Below, piece after piece: positions 1-7,210 of a DNA stretch of 64,000 nucleotides. Source of the DNA: Bacteroides eggerthii (GTDB lineage Bacteria; Bacteroidota; Bacteroidia; Bacteroidales; Bacteroidaceae); NCBI RefSeq assembly GCF_025146565.1, contig NZ_CP102258.1, positions 496,001-560,000 on the forward strand, written 5' to 3'. A program made the position numbers and the translations under genes. The notes under the pieces were generated by a model, which ran no database searches, was not told the DNA's origin, and worked only from the letters and a program-made list of their open reading frames with translations. Each line of letters starts with the position of its first letter. Position 1 is the first letter of the stretch.

Positions 1-2
1 AC

Positions 3-83
3 CTTTTGCCTATAATGGGAGAATACCGAATGATTCAAGAACTACCGAAACAATTTATAGAAAAAATATGGAAAAGGAAATAA
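3..83 (+). CDS. C-terminal end of an upstream protein (possibly radical SAM mobile pair protein A), partial
   Basis: A reading frame enters from the left edge and runs 26 codons to a TAA at 81-83, ending in MIQELPKQFIEKIWKRK. It overlaps the ATG of the next gene (68) by 16 bases, a layout typical of translationally coupled pairs. The following gene looks like the B member of the radical SAM mobile pair, whose partner normally lies directly upstream, so this is probably the tail of protein A. That is inference from context; the fragment is too short to recognise on its own. Confidence 0.45.
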   Translation, partial: LLPIMGEYRMIQELPKQFIEKIWKRK

Positions 84-943
84 TCAGAGAAATAGATGTA
101 CAGAATGTCATGACTAAATCCTCATTACCAGTAGGGGGCTTCTCTGTCAATCCTTATGTAGGTTGTCCTCATGCTTGTAAGTACTGCTATGCTTCATTCA
201 TGAAACGTTTTACAGGGCATACAGAGCCTTGGGGTACGTTTCTGGATGTAAAGCATTGGAAACCTATTGATAATCCGCATAAATATGATGGACAACGGAT
301 TGTTATCGGTTCTGTAACAGACGGATACCATCCGTATGAAGAAGATTTTTGCAGAACCCGTAAACTGCTGGAAGAGTTAAAAGGCACTAATGCTGAAATC
401 ATGATTTGTACTAAGTCAGATTTGGTTTTGCGTGATCTTGATTTACTTAAAGGCTTTCAGAAAGTGACAGTATCTTGGTCAGTTAACACACTCGATGAAC
501 AGTTCAGATGTGATATGGATCGTGCCGTAAGCATTGAGCGAAGACTTAAAGCCATGAAACAGATCTATAATGCAGGCATACGCACCGTGTGTTTTATTTC
601 ACCGATTTTTCCAGGAATTACAGATGTGAAAGCTATCGTTAATCGGGTAAAAGATTATGCAGATTTGATATGGCTGGAAAATCTGAATCTTCGTGGACAA
701 TTTAAGAGAGACATCATGGGGTATATACGGGAAAAGCATCCGGAGCTTGTAGCCTTGTATGATGATACCTACAACAAGAAACGAAAAGATTACTGGCAGG
801 TCTTGGAACAGGAAGTAGCTGCGTTTGCTCAAGCGGAAGGTTATCCTTATCGTATAAACGATTTACCATACGGGCGTTCTCAAAAAGGAAAACCTGTTAT
901 AGTAAACTATTTCTATCATGAAAAAATTAGGCTAAAAAAATAG
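68..943 (+). CDS. Radical SAM protein, mobile pair protein B type
   Basis: A 291-residue radical SAM enzyme. The cluster-binding motif CPHACKYCY (CxxxCxxC, residues about 33-41) sits in NPYVGCPHACKYC, followed by the spore-photoproduct-lyase-like stretch KRFTGHTEPWGTF and a TIM-barrel-type body with a GSVTDGYHPYE segment. This fits the Bacteroidales radical SAM mobile pair family, two adjacent radical SAM proteins carried on mobile elements and of unknown substrate. The frame is open to the window edge, but the ATG at 68 is the natural start because the upstream gene ends just after it (TAA at 81-83). The downstream neighbour is a convergent AraC-like remnant. The family call is confident; the reaction is unknown. 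Confidence 0.8.
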   Translation: MEKEIIREIDVQNVMTKSSLPVGGFSVNPYVGCPHACKYCYASFMKRFTGHTEPWGTFLDVKHWKPIDNPHKYDGQRIVIGSVTDGYHPYEEDFCRTRKLLEELKGTNAEIMICTKSDLVLRDLDLLKGFQKVTVSWSVNTLDEQFRCDMDRAVSIERRLKAMKQIYNAGIRTVCFISPIFPGITDVKAIVNRVKDYADLIWLENLNLRGQFKRDIMGYIREKHPELVALYDDTYNKKRKDYWQVLEQEVAAFAQAEGYPYRINDLPYGRSQKGKPVIVNYFYHEKIRLKK

Positions 944-945
944 GA

Positions 946-1146
946 TCATTTGATTGATTTGATAAATTTACTGATAGCCTGTCTTGTCATTTGTTTGAAA
1001 AAACGCATCAGGTGGTTAGGCTCAAAGAAATGCAAACGATAAGCCGTCTCTTTAACTGACAATCTAGAAAACAAGAGATCGCTTTTTCCCTCTTGCAATA
1101 GACGCTGTTTCAGCAAAAGAGCGGAAGATAAGTCAAATTCACGCAT
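946..1146 (-). pseudogene. AraC-family regulator remnant (C-terminal DNA-binding part)
   Basis: A 66-residue frame converging on the radical SAM gene with 2 bases between stop codons. It reads like the end of an AraC/XylS DNA-binding domain: SVKETAYRLHF resembles the first HTH and EPNHLMRFFKQMT the second HTH of the usual form (SVKEIAYxLGFxxxxxFxRxFKKxxG). A full domain needs about 100 residues and full regulators about 280, so most of the N-terminal part is missing. The final helix, RQAISKFIKSIK, diverges from consensus. It could be a short functional protein, but a truncated copy is more likely. The 13-bp inverted repeat just upstream (1149-1193) may mark the break. Confidence 0.6.
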
Positions 1147-1148
1147 AA

Positions 1149-1193
1149 CGGTAGTGTAAACTGAACTGTATCACGGCTCTGTTTACACTACCG
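1149..1193. repeat. Perfect 13-bp inverted repeat
   Basis: CGGTAGTGTAAAC at 1149-1161 is matched by its exact reverse complement at 1181-1193, with a 19-base spacer. It sits directly upstream of the AraC remnant and 75 bases from the 3' end of the relaxase gene. No T-run follows on either strand, so it is not a clear intrinsic terminator; an operator or an element end are alternatives. Confidence 0.6.
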
Positions 1194-1267
1194 AATTTCT
1201 CCATGATTGAAAGTATTCCTCCAAAAGGAGTGAGTTTCTCTGATTTAATTGCCATGTCATATAGTTC

Positions 1268-2797
1268 TTATCTACGTATTCCTACCTGATTTTGTTCTAT
1301 TTTCCAATCATAAGCCCCATTAGCGACATCAGCAACCTCCTTGTAGGTCTGCCGATGTTTTATTTTATCAAAAGACTGTCGGCTGTCCGCATAGTCGCAA
1401 AGCCATCTTCCGATTGTTTGCTGCTGCTCTTTGGTCTTGCCATAGCTCTGCATCACGCTCTTGATGTCAGCAGCTTCATCACTGCCAAAGATAGACTTGT
1501 ATTTGTCCGTGCTGTAGTGAATAATTGCATCAATGGCACGTTTGAATACCTCACTGGCAGCATAGAGCATATCGGCAATAATAGCAAAAACCAGCTTGCG
1601 TGAATTCAACTCACCTTGCAATCGGCTGATGGTCTTGTCTTTCTCCGCATTGGCAAGTTTGACCGCATTATTGATGCGCAGTTGCACATTTTCGTTTAGA
1701 CTGTTAAGTTCTTTAATAGCCTTGTCACGTTCTGAAGCAATAGAACAACTTTGCGCAATGACATTATCACGTTGCGCTTCGGCTTTCTGCTTTTCCAAAG
1801 CCAGTTCCTTTGTCTGCTTCTCCACCTCTTTGATGACAGTCGGCCTAAACGCCTTTTTAAGGCGATCATATTCCTGTGCGAGCAGCTTGTACTCCATTTC
1901 AAGAGTGGCAGTCTTACCAATACCGACCAGACTGCCGACACTATCCAAGATACCGTCCACCATGTTTCTGCGGATTGCATCACGCTTTTTCTGCTTGTCG
2001 GCTATCTCGCTGTCAAGTGCCGCACTCCGTTCAGATTTAGCCTTATTCTCAACCTCTATGGAGTTGCGCTCGGCTTCGGCTTTCGCTTTGGCGGTGACAG
2101 CTTTTTCCTTTTCTGCTTTAGCTTGCTCCGCTTCCTGCTTCTGCTTGGCTATGATGAAGTCCGTCCTTTCCAAATGCTTCTTACCTGTAAGATCTTTTGA
2201 TATACCCCTTTCCATCTCTAAGCACTCAGCCAAAAGCGTCTGCATCTCGCCCATGCATTTCTCGTCCAGTTTGCAGGATTTTCCAGTATCGTGGTTCATC
2301 CAATCCCATACGATATGGGCGTGAAGATTGGGCATCCATGTGGCGGTATCTCCGAGATTGCCGTAATGCCCCTCGTCACGGTGGATGAAGATTTGCAAAG
2401 CTGTGATACCCCAATGTTCCTTACACTCCTCACAAAAATGCTGCAACTGCTCCAACGTGGTATCATCTTTGATTACCACGACACCCTCTTTGAGTGGGGT
2501 GCTGCCACGCACGATAGTCACCTTGCCTGTCTTCTTGTTCATTCGTTCACGGTCTTTGGTCTGCATTTTCCGACCAGTCTTTTCCTTGACCATTTGGGCA
2601 ATCTGATTGTAGCGGTCAGTTAATGAGCTGTTGCCCAATTCAGGTGCTACCCATACTTCGTTTGAAGCCATAAGGTCAGTACGGACATAAAGCCTCTCTT
2701 TGTTGATATGAGCGAGGTATTCTGCTGCTCTTTTGTTATGTGCCTCACTACTACCAATGTTACAGGGTTTGATATTAATGGATGTTTTCTGTGCCAT
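1268..2797 (-). CDS. mob: MobV-family relaxase (Pre/Mob plasmid recombination type)
   Basis: A 509-residue relaxase that would nick at oriT and lead the transferred strand when a helper conjugation system is present. The N-terminal 200 residues carry the MobV signatures: HNKRAAEYLAHINKER near residue 20, TALQIFIHRDEGHYG around 133-147, and the metal-binding histidine motif NLHAHIVWDW around 157. Residues about 205-400 are a long Lys/Glu/Ala-rich coiled coil, usual for Bacteroidales Mob proteins; the C-terminal 100 residues are poorly conserved. Transcription on the minus strand leaves the hairpin array at 2836-3091 directly in front of the gene, where MobV elements keep oriT. Higher GC than its neighbours by eye supports a separate origin for this module. 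There is no coupling protein or secretion gene nearby, so the element would be mobilizable, not self-transmissible. Confidence 0.9.
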   Translation of the reverse strand: MAQKTSINIKPCNIGSSEAHNKRAAEYLAHINKERLYVRTDLMASNEVWVAPELGNSSLTDRYNQIAQMVKEKTGRKMQTKDRERMNKKTGKVTIVRGSTPLKEGVVVIKDDTTLEQLQHFCEECKEHWGITALQIFIHRDEGHYGNLGDTATWMPNLHAHIVWDWMNHDTGKSCKLDEKCMGEMQTLLAECLEMERGISKDLTGKKHLERTDFIIAKQKQEAEQAKAEKEKAVTAKAKAEAERNSIEVENKAKSERSAALDSEIADKQKKRDAIRRNMVDGILDSVGSLVGIGKTATLEMEYKLLAQEYDRLKKAFRPTVIKEVEKQTKELALEKQKAEAQRDNVIAQSCSIASERDKAIKELNSLNENVQLRINNAVKLANAEKDKTISRLQGELNSRKLVFAIIADMLYAASEVFKRAIDAIIHYSTDKYKSIFGSDEAADIKSVMQSYGKTKEQQQTIGRWLCDYADSRQSFDKIKHRQTYKEVADVANGAYDWKIEQNQVGIRR

Positions 2798-2835
2798 TTT
2801 ACTTATGCTTTTAGAGATTTATATTAAAAAGGGTT

Positions 2836-3091
2836 ATTAGGGCAAAGCCTTAATCGGAGGGTGCAGGGAGAGGGTCACTTCCTGCTCGGGGTTTTCAGGG
2901 GTGAAGCCTCTGAACGGAGTTTCCAAAGAGAGGGTCACTCTTTGGTCGGGTTGCATAGGACTGACAGTCCTTGCCGGGTTCTTAGGGCAGCGTCCTAAGT
3001 GGGACGGGGCAACGCCCAGCCCCTCGGGAGAGCCCACAACTTCGGGAGCAAAGTGGAGAAGTTATAGTGGGCTATATCAGGGCAAGCCCTG
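2836..3091. other. Array of six short hairpins upstream of mob, putative oriT region
   Basis: This gene-free stretch between mob and the primase holds six compact hairpins: ATTAGGGCAAAGCCTTAAT (2836-2854, with one G-T), CAGGGGTGAAGCCTCTG (2896-2912, with one G-T), AGGACTGACAGTCCT (2957-2971, perfect), CTTAGGGCAGCGTCCTAAG (2981-2999), GGGCAACGCCC (3007-3017, perfect) and CAGGGCAAGCCCTG (3078-3091, perfect). An 11-bp direct repeat, AGAGGGTCACT, also occurs twice, about 60 bases apart (near 2869 and 2929). Position in front of a MobV gene points to oriT or a single-strand replication signal; the nic site cannot be assigned by eye. Confidence 0.55.
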
Positions 3092-3128
3092 TCATGTACG
3101 CCACACCTCTTTGCCTCCAGCCGCCAAG

Positions 3129-3992
3129 TCAGAATTTGTTTCTTCCCTTTTGTTGGAATGCCATGCTTTTGTTCATCAGATACTCGTTGAGATCTTTGTA
3201 TTCTTCATACTCATTTGAGGCATCAGTACATTTGTCTCCCAATGCTTTCATTATCTGCCAGGTAGCCATTCTGCCAGTTTTGTCATTATCCAAGTGGCAG
3301 CATATTTGAGAATACTTATTGAGCATGGAGAGAGCACTCGGGATGTTTACAATGGAGTTGAGTACCACCGCATCACATTCGCCATGTAGTATGAGATAGG
3401 AGAGATAGTCCACGAATCCCTCGAATATGTGACAAGCTGTTTCGTGGTTCCTTATCGTAGTGATTGCTTTCGGAGCAATACATCCCTTGAAGTATGGATT
3501 CCGAAGTTCATAGCCACCAGCATCATTCTTGAAGCCAATAGCAAAATATCGCTTACCAGCACTTTTGTAGTGTATTTCCACGCACTGCCTTTTGGCTGTA
3601 ATAGAACCAATTCCCCTTCCCAAGAGGTATTGTAGCAAAGCAGGATGAGCCAGTTCTTTTACCTCAATATCTTCAAACGAAGTGTGCTTTTGTGGGCAAG
3701 TAGATTGAATTGGTATTGTGGGTAGAATGATTGAACGCCCCATCATGTGCAATACTTCTGAAATGTTTTGCGTGTGGTATAGTTGCATCGCCAAATCAAT
3801 GATGTTACCTCCTTTGCCCAGTGCAAAGTCATACCACACGTTTTTGGTTAAATCCACCTTAAATGATGCGGTTTTCTCCGTATGTAGTGGCGATAAGTAC
3901 CACCACTTATTTCCTTTTCTGTTTATTGGTTCATATCCCTTGCTTGCAAGGAAGTTGGATATTTGGATTGCCTTTATTTCTTGTATAGTCAT
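3129..3992 (-). CDS. Toprim-domain DNA primase of a mobilizable element
   Basis: A 287-residue DnaG-like primase used for element replication or for priming the transferred strand. The N-terminal part is CHC2-like (LSPLHTEKTASFKV, then KGGNIIDLAM) but the zinc-binding cysteines are absent. The toprim part follows, with the catalytic glutamate in HIFEGFVDYLS (about residue 180) and the acidic pair in CHLDNDKTG (about 240). I start at ATG 3992, giving MTIQEIKAIQIS. A longer frame runs to 4121 but would translate through the GTTGA repeat block, which looks non-coding. It lies between the putative oriT and the helicase gene, in the order relaxase-primase-helicase seen in Bacteroidales IMEs. Confidence 0.8.
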   Translation of the reverse strand: MTIQEIKAIQISNFLASKGYEPINRKGNKWWYLSPLHTEKTASFKVDLTKNVWYDFALGKGGNIIDLAMQLYHTQNISEVLHMMGRSIILPTIPIQSTCPQKHTSFEDIEVKELAHPALLQYLLGRGIGSITAKRQCVEIHYKSAGKRYFAIGFKNDAGGYELRNPYFKGCIAPKAITTIRNHETACHIFEGFVDYLSYLILHGECDAVVLNSIVNIPSALSMLNKYSQICCHLDNDKTGRMATWQIMKALGDKCTDASNEYEEYKDLNEYLMNKSMAFQQKGRNKF

Positions 3993-4006
3993 AATGTGAG
4001 TGATTT

Positions 4007-4159
4007 GTTGAAATGTTGAGTTGTTGAGAGAATGGGCTGGTGAAAAGAAAAATAGCTTTCTCTTTTGCCCAGTTACACCTCTTGTTGAGTGCTTGTTGAA
4101 TTGTATTTGTTTGAGTACCAAAGATTAGTCTGTTGTTCTCAACAATTCAACAACTCAAC
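4007..4159. repeat. GTTGA iteron block, candidate replication origin
   Basis: GTTGA occurs at 4007, 4015 and 4023 with an 8-bp period, again at 4084 and 4095, and in inverted form (TCAAC) at 4139, 4147 and 4155, also with an 8-bp period. The two triple arrays are near-exact inverted copies of each other (18 of 21 positions by eye). The block sits between the toprim primase and the SF3 helicase of IME-1, a normal place for an origin or a Rep/helicase binding site. A role in autoregulation is the alternative. Confidence 0.6.
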
Positions 4160-4165
4160 AAAGAA

Positions 4166-5359
4166 TTATAAACCTAAAGAGTCTATAAATTCCTTGGTCA
4201 CCGTGTAGAAACGTCCCACTCTGCTAATTGAGGAAACACGCCCCGGCTTAGTGTAGTCACATTGATAGGCAAGATAGGTCAGTGCATTGTGAGCAGGGGT
4301 AAGTCGCCAGACATCTTTCACGACCTTTCGTATCTGCCATTGCTCCACCTTTACACCGTTCATGGTCAGTAACGGTATTAAGTCTTGAGGGATGAACGAC
4401 AGCTTGTCAACGTGTTGCGTTTCCATAATGTCACGTATCAGCTCTACCATATCCAACTCCGTATGGTTGCGGTTGCACTGGATAATGCGGTCAAGAGCCT
4501 CTGTCCTGATAAGGGTAGGATGAAACCACATACGCCCCTCTTTGTTGGTGGAGAGTGTGCGGTGCTGGAGATAATAGAGGAATGCAGGTATCTGTTCCTT
4601 TAGCTTTTGCAGGAAATTGGTATCATCGCTTTCAAGTGGTCGGATTTTACGCACCCAATAGCGGTTTTCTCCCGGGTCAATGATAACAGGGTAAAGTTCG
4701 TTGTTGGAACATAGTACGAACTTGGCAAAGAAGTTTACCTCCTGTCTGTCTTTACCCTTGGCCTCTACCTTGTAGGTTTGGGCTGTGCTTAGGTTCTTCA
4801 ATCGCTCTGAATCTTCTCTACGACTCAACAGCACCTCGTCCACAACGATGAGTAGCTTGCCAGCCCAGTCAGCATTGAACTGGCTCCTGAAATCCTCGTT
4901 TGTATTAAAGGTGGCATTGTCCTGAAAGATACTTTTCAGAAAGTTCAGGAAAGTGGTCTTTCCTGTGTTTCGTTCCTCTGACACCAATAACAGGATGGGG
5001 AGTTTCTGAGTCGGCTGCATATAAAGCAACTGCATATAGTCCAACCCCAGTTCGTATTGCTCCTCAAAGATGTGGTGTAGCAATTTTTCAATATCTGAGA
5101 AATTCCCTTCTGCCGGAACATGGTCAATTGGTTCATACAGATTATAGAAACCTGCAACATCCTTTTGATAGTCTGTGTGACTTGGCACTGTGCAAAAACC
5201 ATTATATTTATCAATAGTAGGGATATTGTGCTTACCATAATCTTGTCGGATAGTGCCAAAGCTCCATTGCAATCTGCGGGTAGTCATCGTTCCATCTGCC
5301 AAAGGCTGCTGCACTACCTTATATATAGTAGTGCCTACTCGAATGTATTGTTCTTCCAT
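4166..5359 (-). CDS. SF3/VirE-type helicase-ATPase (DUF5906-like replication protein)
   Basis: A 397-residue P-loop protein of the D5/VirE-like superfamily 3 helicase group found in plasmid and IME replication modules. Walker A is SEERNTGKTTFLNFL (about residues 148-162), Walker B is KLLIVVDEVLL (about 190-200), and a sensor-like NFFAKFVLCSNN follows near residue 230. The C-terminal 100 residues look like a winged-helix region (VKVEQWQIRKVVKDVW). Start: ATG 5359 gives MEEQYIRVGTT with a 16-base gap to the upstream HTH gene; the alternative ATG at 5383 would overlap that gene. It is read with the HTH gene and the primase on the minus strand and probably unwinds the element at the GTTGA block just downstream. 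Confidence 0.8.
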   Translation of the reverse strand: MEEQYIRVGTTIYKVVQQPLADGTMTTRRLQWSFGTIRQDYGKHNIPTIDKYNGFCTVPSHTDYQKDVAGFYNLYEPIDHVPAEGNFSDIEKLLHHIFEEQYELGLDYMQLLYMQPTQKLPILLLVSEERNTGKTTFLNFLKSIFQDNATFNTNEDFRSQFNADWAGKLLIVVDEVLLSRREDSERLKNLSTAQTYKVEAKGKDRQEVNFFAKFVLCSNNELYPVIIDPGENRYWVRKIRPLESDDTNFLQKLKEQIPAFLYYLQHRTLSTNKEGRMWFHPTLIRTEALDRIIQCNRNHTELDMVELIRDIMETQHVDKLSFIPQDLIPLLTMNGVKVEQWQIRKVVKDVWRLTPAHNALTYLAYQCDYTKPGRVSSISRVGRFYTVTKEFIDSLGL

Positions 5360-5375
5360 AATGCTTGCTTTTAGA

Positions 5376-5663
5376 TTAAACATTTGGATTAACGCTATTA
5401 GCAGTTTGTACTTTAGCTTTCAGAAGTGAGGAGATTTCCTTCTTCGAGTAAAGATTACGTCCTCCCAATTTGTGAACTATAATTCTTCCCTCCTTCTGCA
5501 TACGCCACAAGGTGGTATAGGTTATGTGGAGTCGTTCACATACCTGATCGCGAGTAAAATACTCGTCACTCTCTTCTGGTGTCAAATCGGCCTGTGGCTT
5601 TTTCCCAACTAATTCTTCCACCAATTCAGAAACAACCTGTTTCAGGTCATCCTTCTGTAACAT
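5376..5663 (-). CDS. Excisionase-like helix-turn-helix protein
   Basis: A 95-residue MerR/excisionase-type (HTH_17) DNA-binding protein. The core is YFTRDQVCERLHITYTTLWR, followed by the wing MQKEGRIIVHKLGGRN and LYSKKEISSLL. Such proteins act as recombination directionality factors or replication-module regulators in Bacteroidales elements. I start at ATG 5663 (MLQKDDLKQVVSEL); ATG 5681 would add six residues. It is the first gene of the helicase operon and is separated from the unknown gene at 5823 by a strong hairpin. Confidence 0.75.
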   Translation of the reverse strand: MLQKDDLKQVVSELVEELVGKKPQADLTPEESDEYFTRDQVCERLHITYTTLWRMQKEGRIIVHKLGGRNLYSKKEISSLLKAKVQTANSVNPNV

Positions 5664-5730
5664 TATAAAATTGCCTTGCATATCATGTTGTTTTAATAAT
5701 TACGCTGCGAAATTACGATGGAATAAAATG

Positions 5731-5774
5731 AAAGCACCTCGGTAAAAATCATGACGATTTCTGCCGAGGTGCTT
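5731..5774 (-). terminator. Strong stem-loop, probable terminator of the ATPase/unknown operon
   Basis: AAAGCACCTCGG (5731-5742) pairs perfectly with CCGAGGTGCTTT (5763-5774); inside, AAATC and GATTT pair again. The hairpin lies 50 bases after the stop of the unknown gene at 5823 and in front of the excisionase-like gene. The stem ends in A/T tracts on both sides, so it could work in both directions. Confidence 0.65.
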
Positions 5775-5822
5775 TTAACGGAACAGCGTTTCTTTTTAAC
5801 AAATCAAGCCTTTATGATGCAA

Positions 5823-7187
5823 TCAATATACATCAGGGGAAAGTAAGGTGCGCAGTCTTATGCTTATCAACTTTGCCTGTTCTTTTCCTGTTTGAACAGT
5901 CTTTTCTGATAAACTCAAATTATAGTCGTTGCCACGTTCACTGACAATGGCATTATAAAGGGCTTCTCCCCAATCAAAGCCAGACTTAAATCCAAGGGAT
6001 GGGAATTTTTCCAAGATGGCTGTATGGAAAGTACGATAGTTATAGGTATCATTAAGCAAGCTTCCATTGGTCAGCGCAGCAAAAATATAAGCAAGAATAG
6101 AATCCGTATCATTCGTTTCCATCCATTCGGTGAGTATTTTTTCTATCTCGTTGGTAAGAAATTCTGCATGAGGTTGTATAAGCATTTCTTCAAGCAGGAC
6201 ACAGACTTGCTTACGTCCACGTCTGCCTTTACTCTCTTGTAATGCAGAATTAGCTACATCTTTGACTACACGATTGTTTGCTGCTTTCCATGTTCCTTTA
6301 GTGTAAGTCGCTTTATCCATACTGGTAAGCATCAAAGAGCGCATAATTTGTTCGCCAAAGTTTTTCTGCCAAAAAGAAGTCTTCTCTCCCATCATTGTTT
6401 TAGTTACTAAATCAGCGGACTTCACGAAACCATTATCAAATATCATCCAATAGAACACACTGAACAAGAAAGGATTATTGTGCTGCAATTTATCTTTTGT
6501 TTCCTCTTTGTTAAATGTAGAGGCAAACAATTCAGTCAGTTTTTCGTGTGCCTGCTGACTAACATTAGAAAATTGAGCTTTGTTGTAGCTCTCAGTTCCT
6601 GGGCATAGGCTTAACAATAATTTGGAGATACCTTTTATACCATCAAGTGACAGCAGTTCTATCAAGTAGGAAAAACCTTTGAAGGCGAAGCTCATGTCAC
6701 CCTCGTATGCTTTTGTGAAGAGATTTGTGAACTCTTGATATTCTTTCGGGTGTTCGTAATGCCAACGGCGCAAACGCAATAGATTCAGTTCTCGGTCTGA
6801 TGCCTCTTGAGTTTCCTGCTCTTTATCCTGCAAGTGGAATTTAACCACATCTTTGATATATTGCGCATCCGTAGATTGCTCAAATTTAGTCATGGCACTC
6901 TCTATTTCCTTAAACCCATTATCCAATTCCAAATAGCAATGCATACAACAAGCAGCCATATCACCTTCTTCTGCGGCTTTAGAGAAGGTGTTTATTATGT
7001 TCTCAACAGGCATATTCTTTGCTGCCATTGCCTCTAAAAGCATATTTTGAAGCGAGTAAGTTTCATCGCATTCTGCCACATTGGTTCCATCTTGTGATAG
7101 AATGTTCAATGTGGAATGAATCTTGCTTTTGAACTCTGCATAGATTTCTTGGTTCGCCTCAAACCATTCCTTCATCTTATTGCCCAT
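5823..7187 (-). CDS. Unknown alpha-helical protein, partner of the AAA ATPase
   Basis: A 454-residue soluble protein I cannot assign to a function. It has no signal peptide or membrane segment and is predicted helical by eye throughout, with several Leu/Phe-rich helices (residues 130-300) that recall HEAT/TPR-like scaffolds but show no clear repeat unit. A basic patch, ESKGRRGRKQV, occurs near residue 335. It starts 23 bases after the ATPase stop (7211) on the same strand, so the two are probably one operon, driven by the promoter at about 8524 and ended by the hairpin at 5731-5774. The operon is inserted between the integrase and the replication genes of IME-1, the usual place for cargo, so a defence or maintenance role is possible but unproven. 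Confidence 0.6.
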   Translation of the reverse strand: MGNKMKEWFEANQEIYAEFKSKIHSTLNILSQDGTNVAECDETYSLQNMLLEAMAAKNMPVENIINTFSKAAEEGDMAACCMHCYLELDNGFKEIESAMTKFEQSTDAQYIKDVVKFHLQDKEQETQEASDRELNLLRLRRWHYEHPKEYQEFTNLFTKAYEGDMSFAFKGFSYLIELLSLDGIKGISKLLLSLCPGTESYNKAQFSNVSQQAHEKLTELFASTFNKEETKDKLQHNNPFLFSVFYWMIFDNGFVKSADLVTKTMMGEKTSFWQKNFGEQIMRSLMLTSMDKATYTKGTWKAANNRVVKDVANSALQESKGRRGRKQVCVLLEEMLIQPHAEFLTNEIEKILTEWMETNDTDSILAYIFAALTNGSLLNDTYNYRTFHTAILEKFPSLGFKSGFDWGEALYNAIVSERGNDYNLSLSEKTVQTGKEQAKLISIRLRTLLSPDVY

Positions 7188-7210
7188 AAGTGTTATTTTA
7201 GCTAATAGGG

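Noticed and set aside
1596..2324. 242-residue plus-strand open frame opposite mob
   Set aside because: It is Ser/Leu/Cys-rich, has no recognisable domain, and is the antisense of the coiled-coil part of the relaxase.
2837..3218. Open frames on both strands in the hairpin array
   Set aside because: They translate GC-rich repeats with no conserved features; the region looks structural, not coding.
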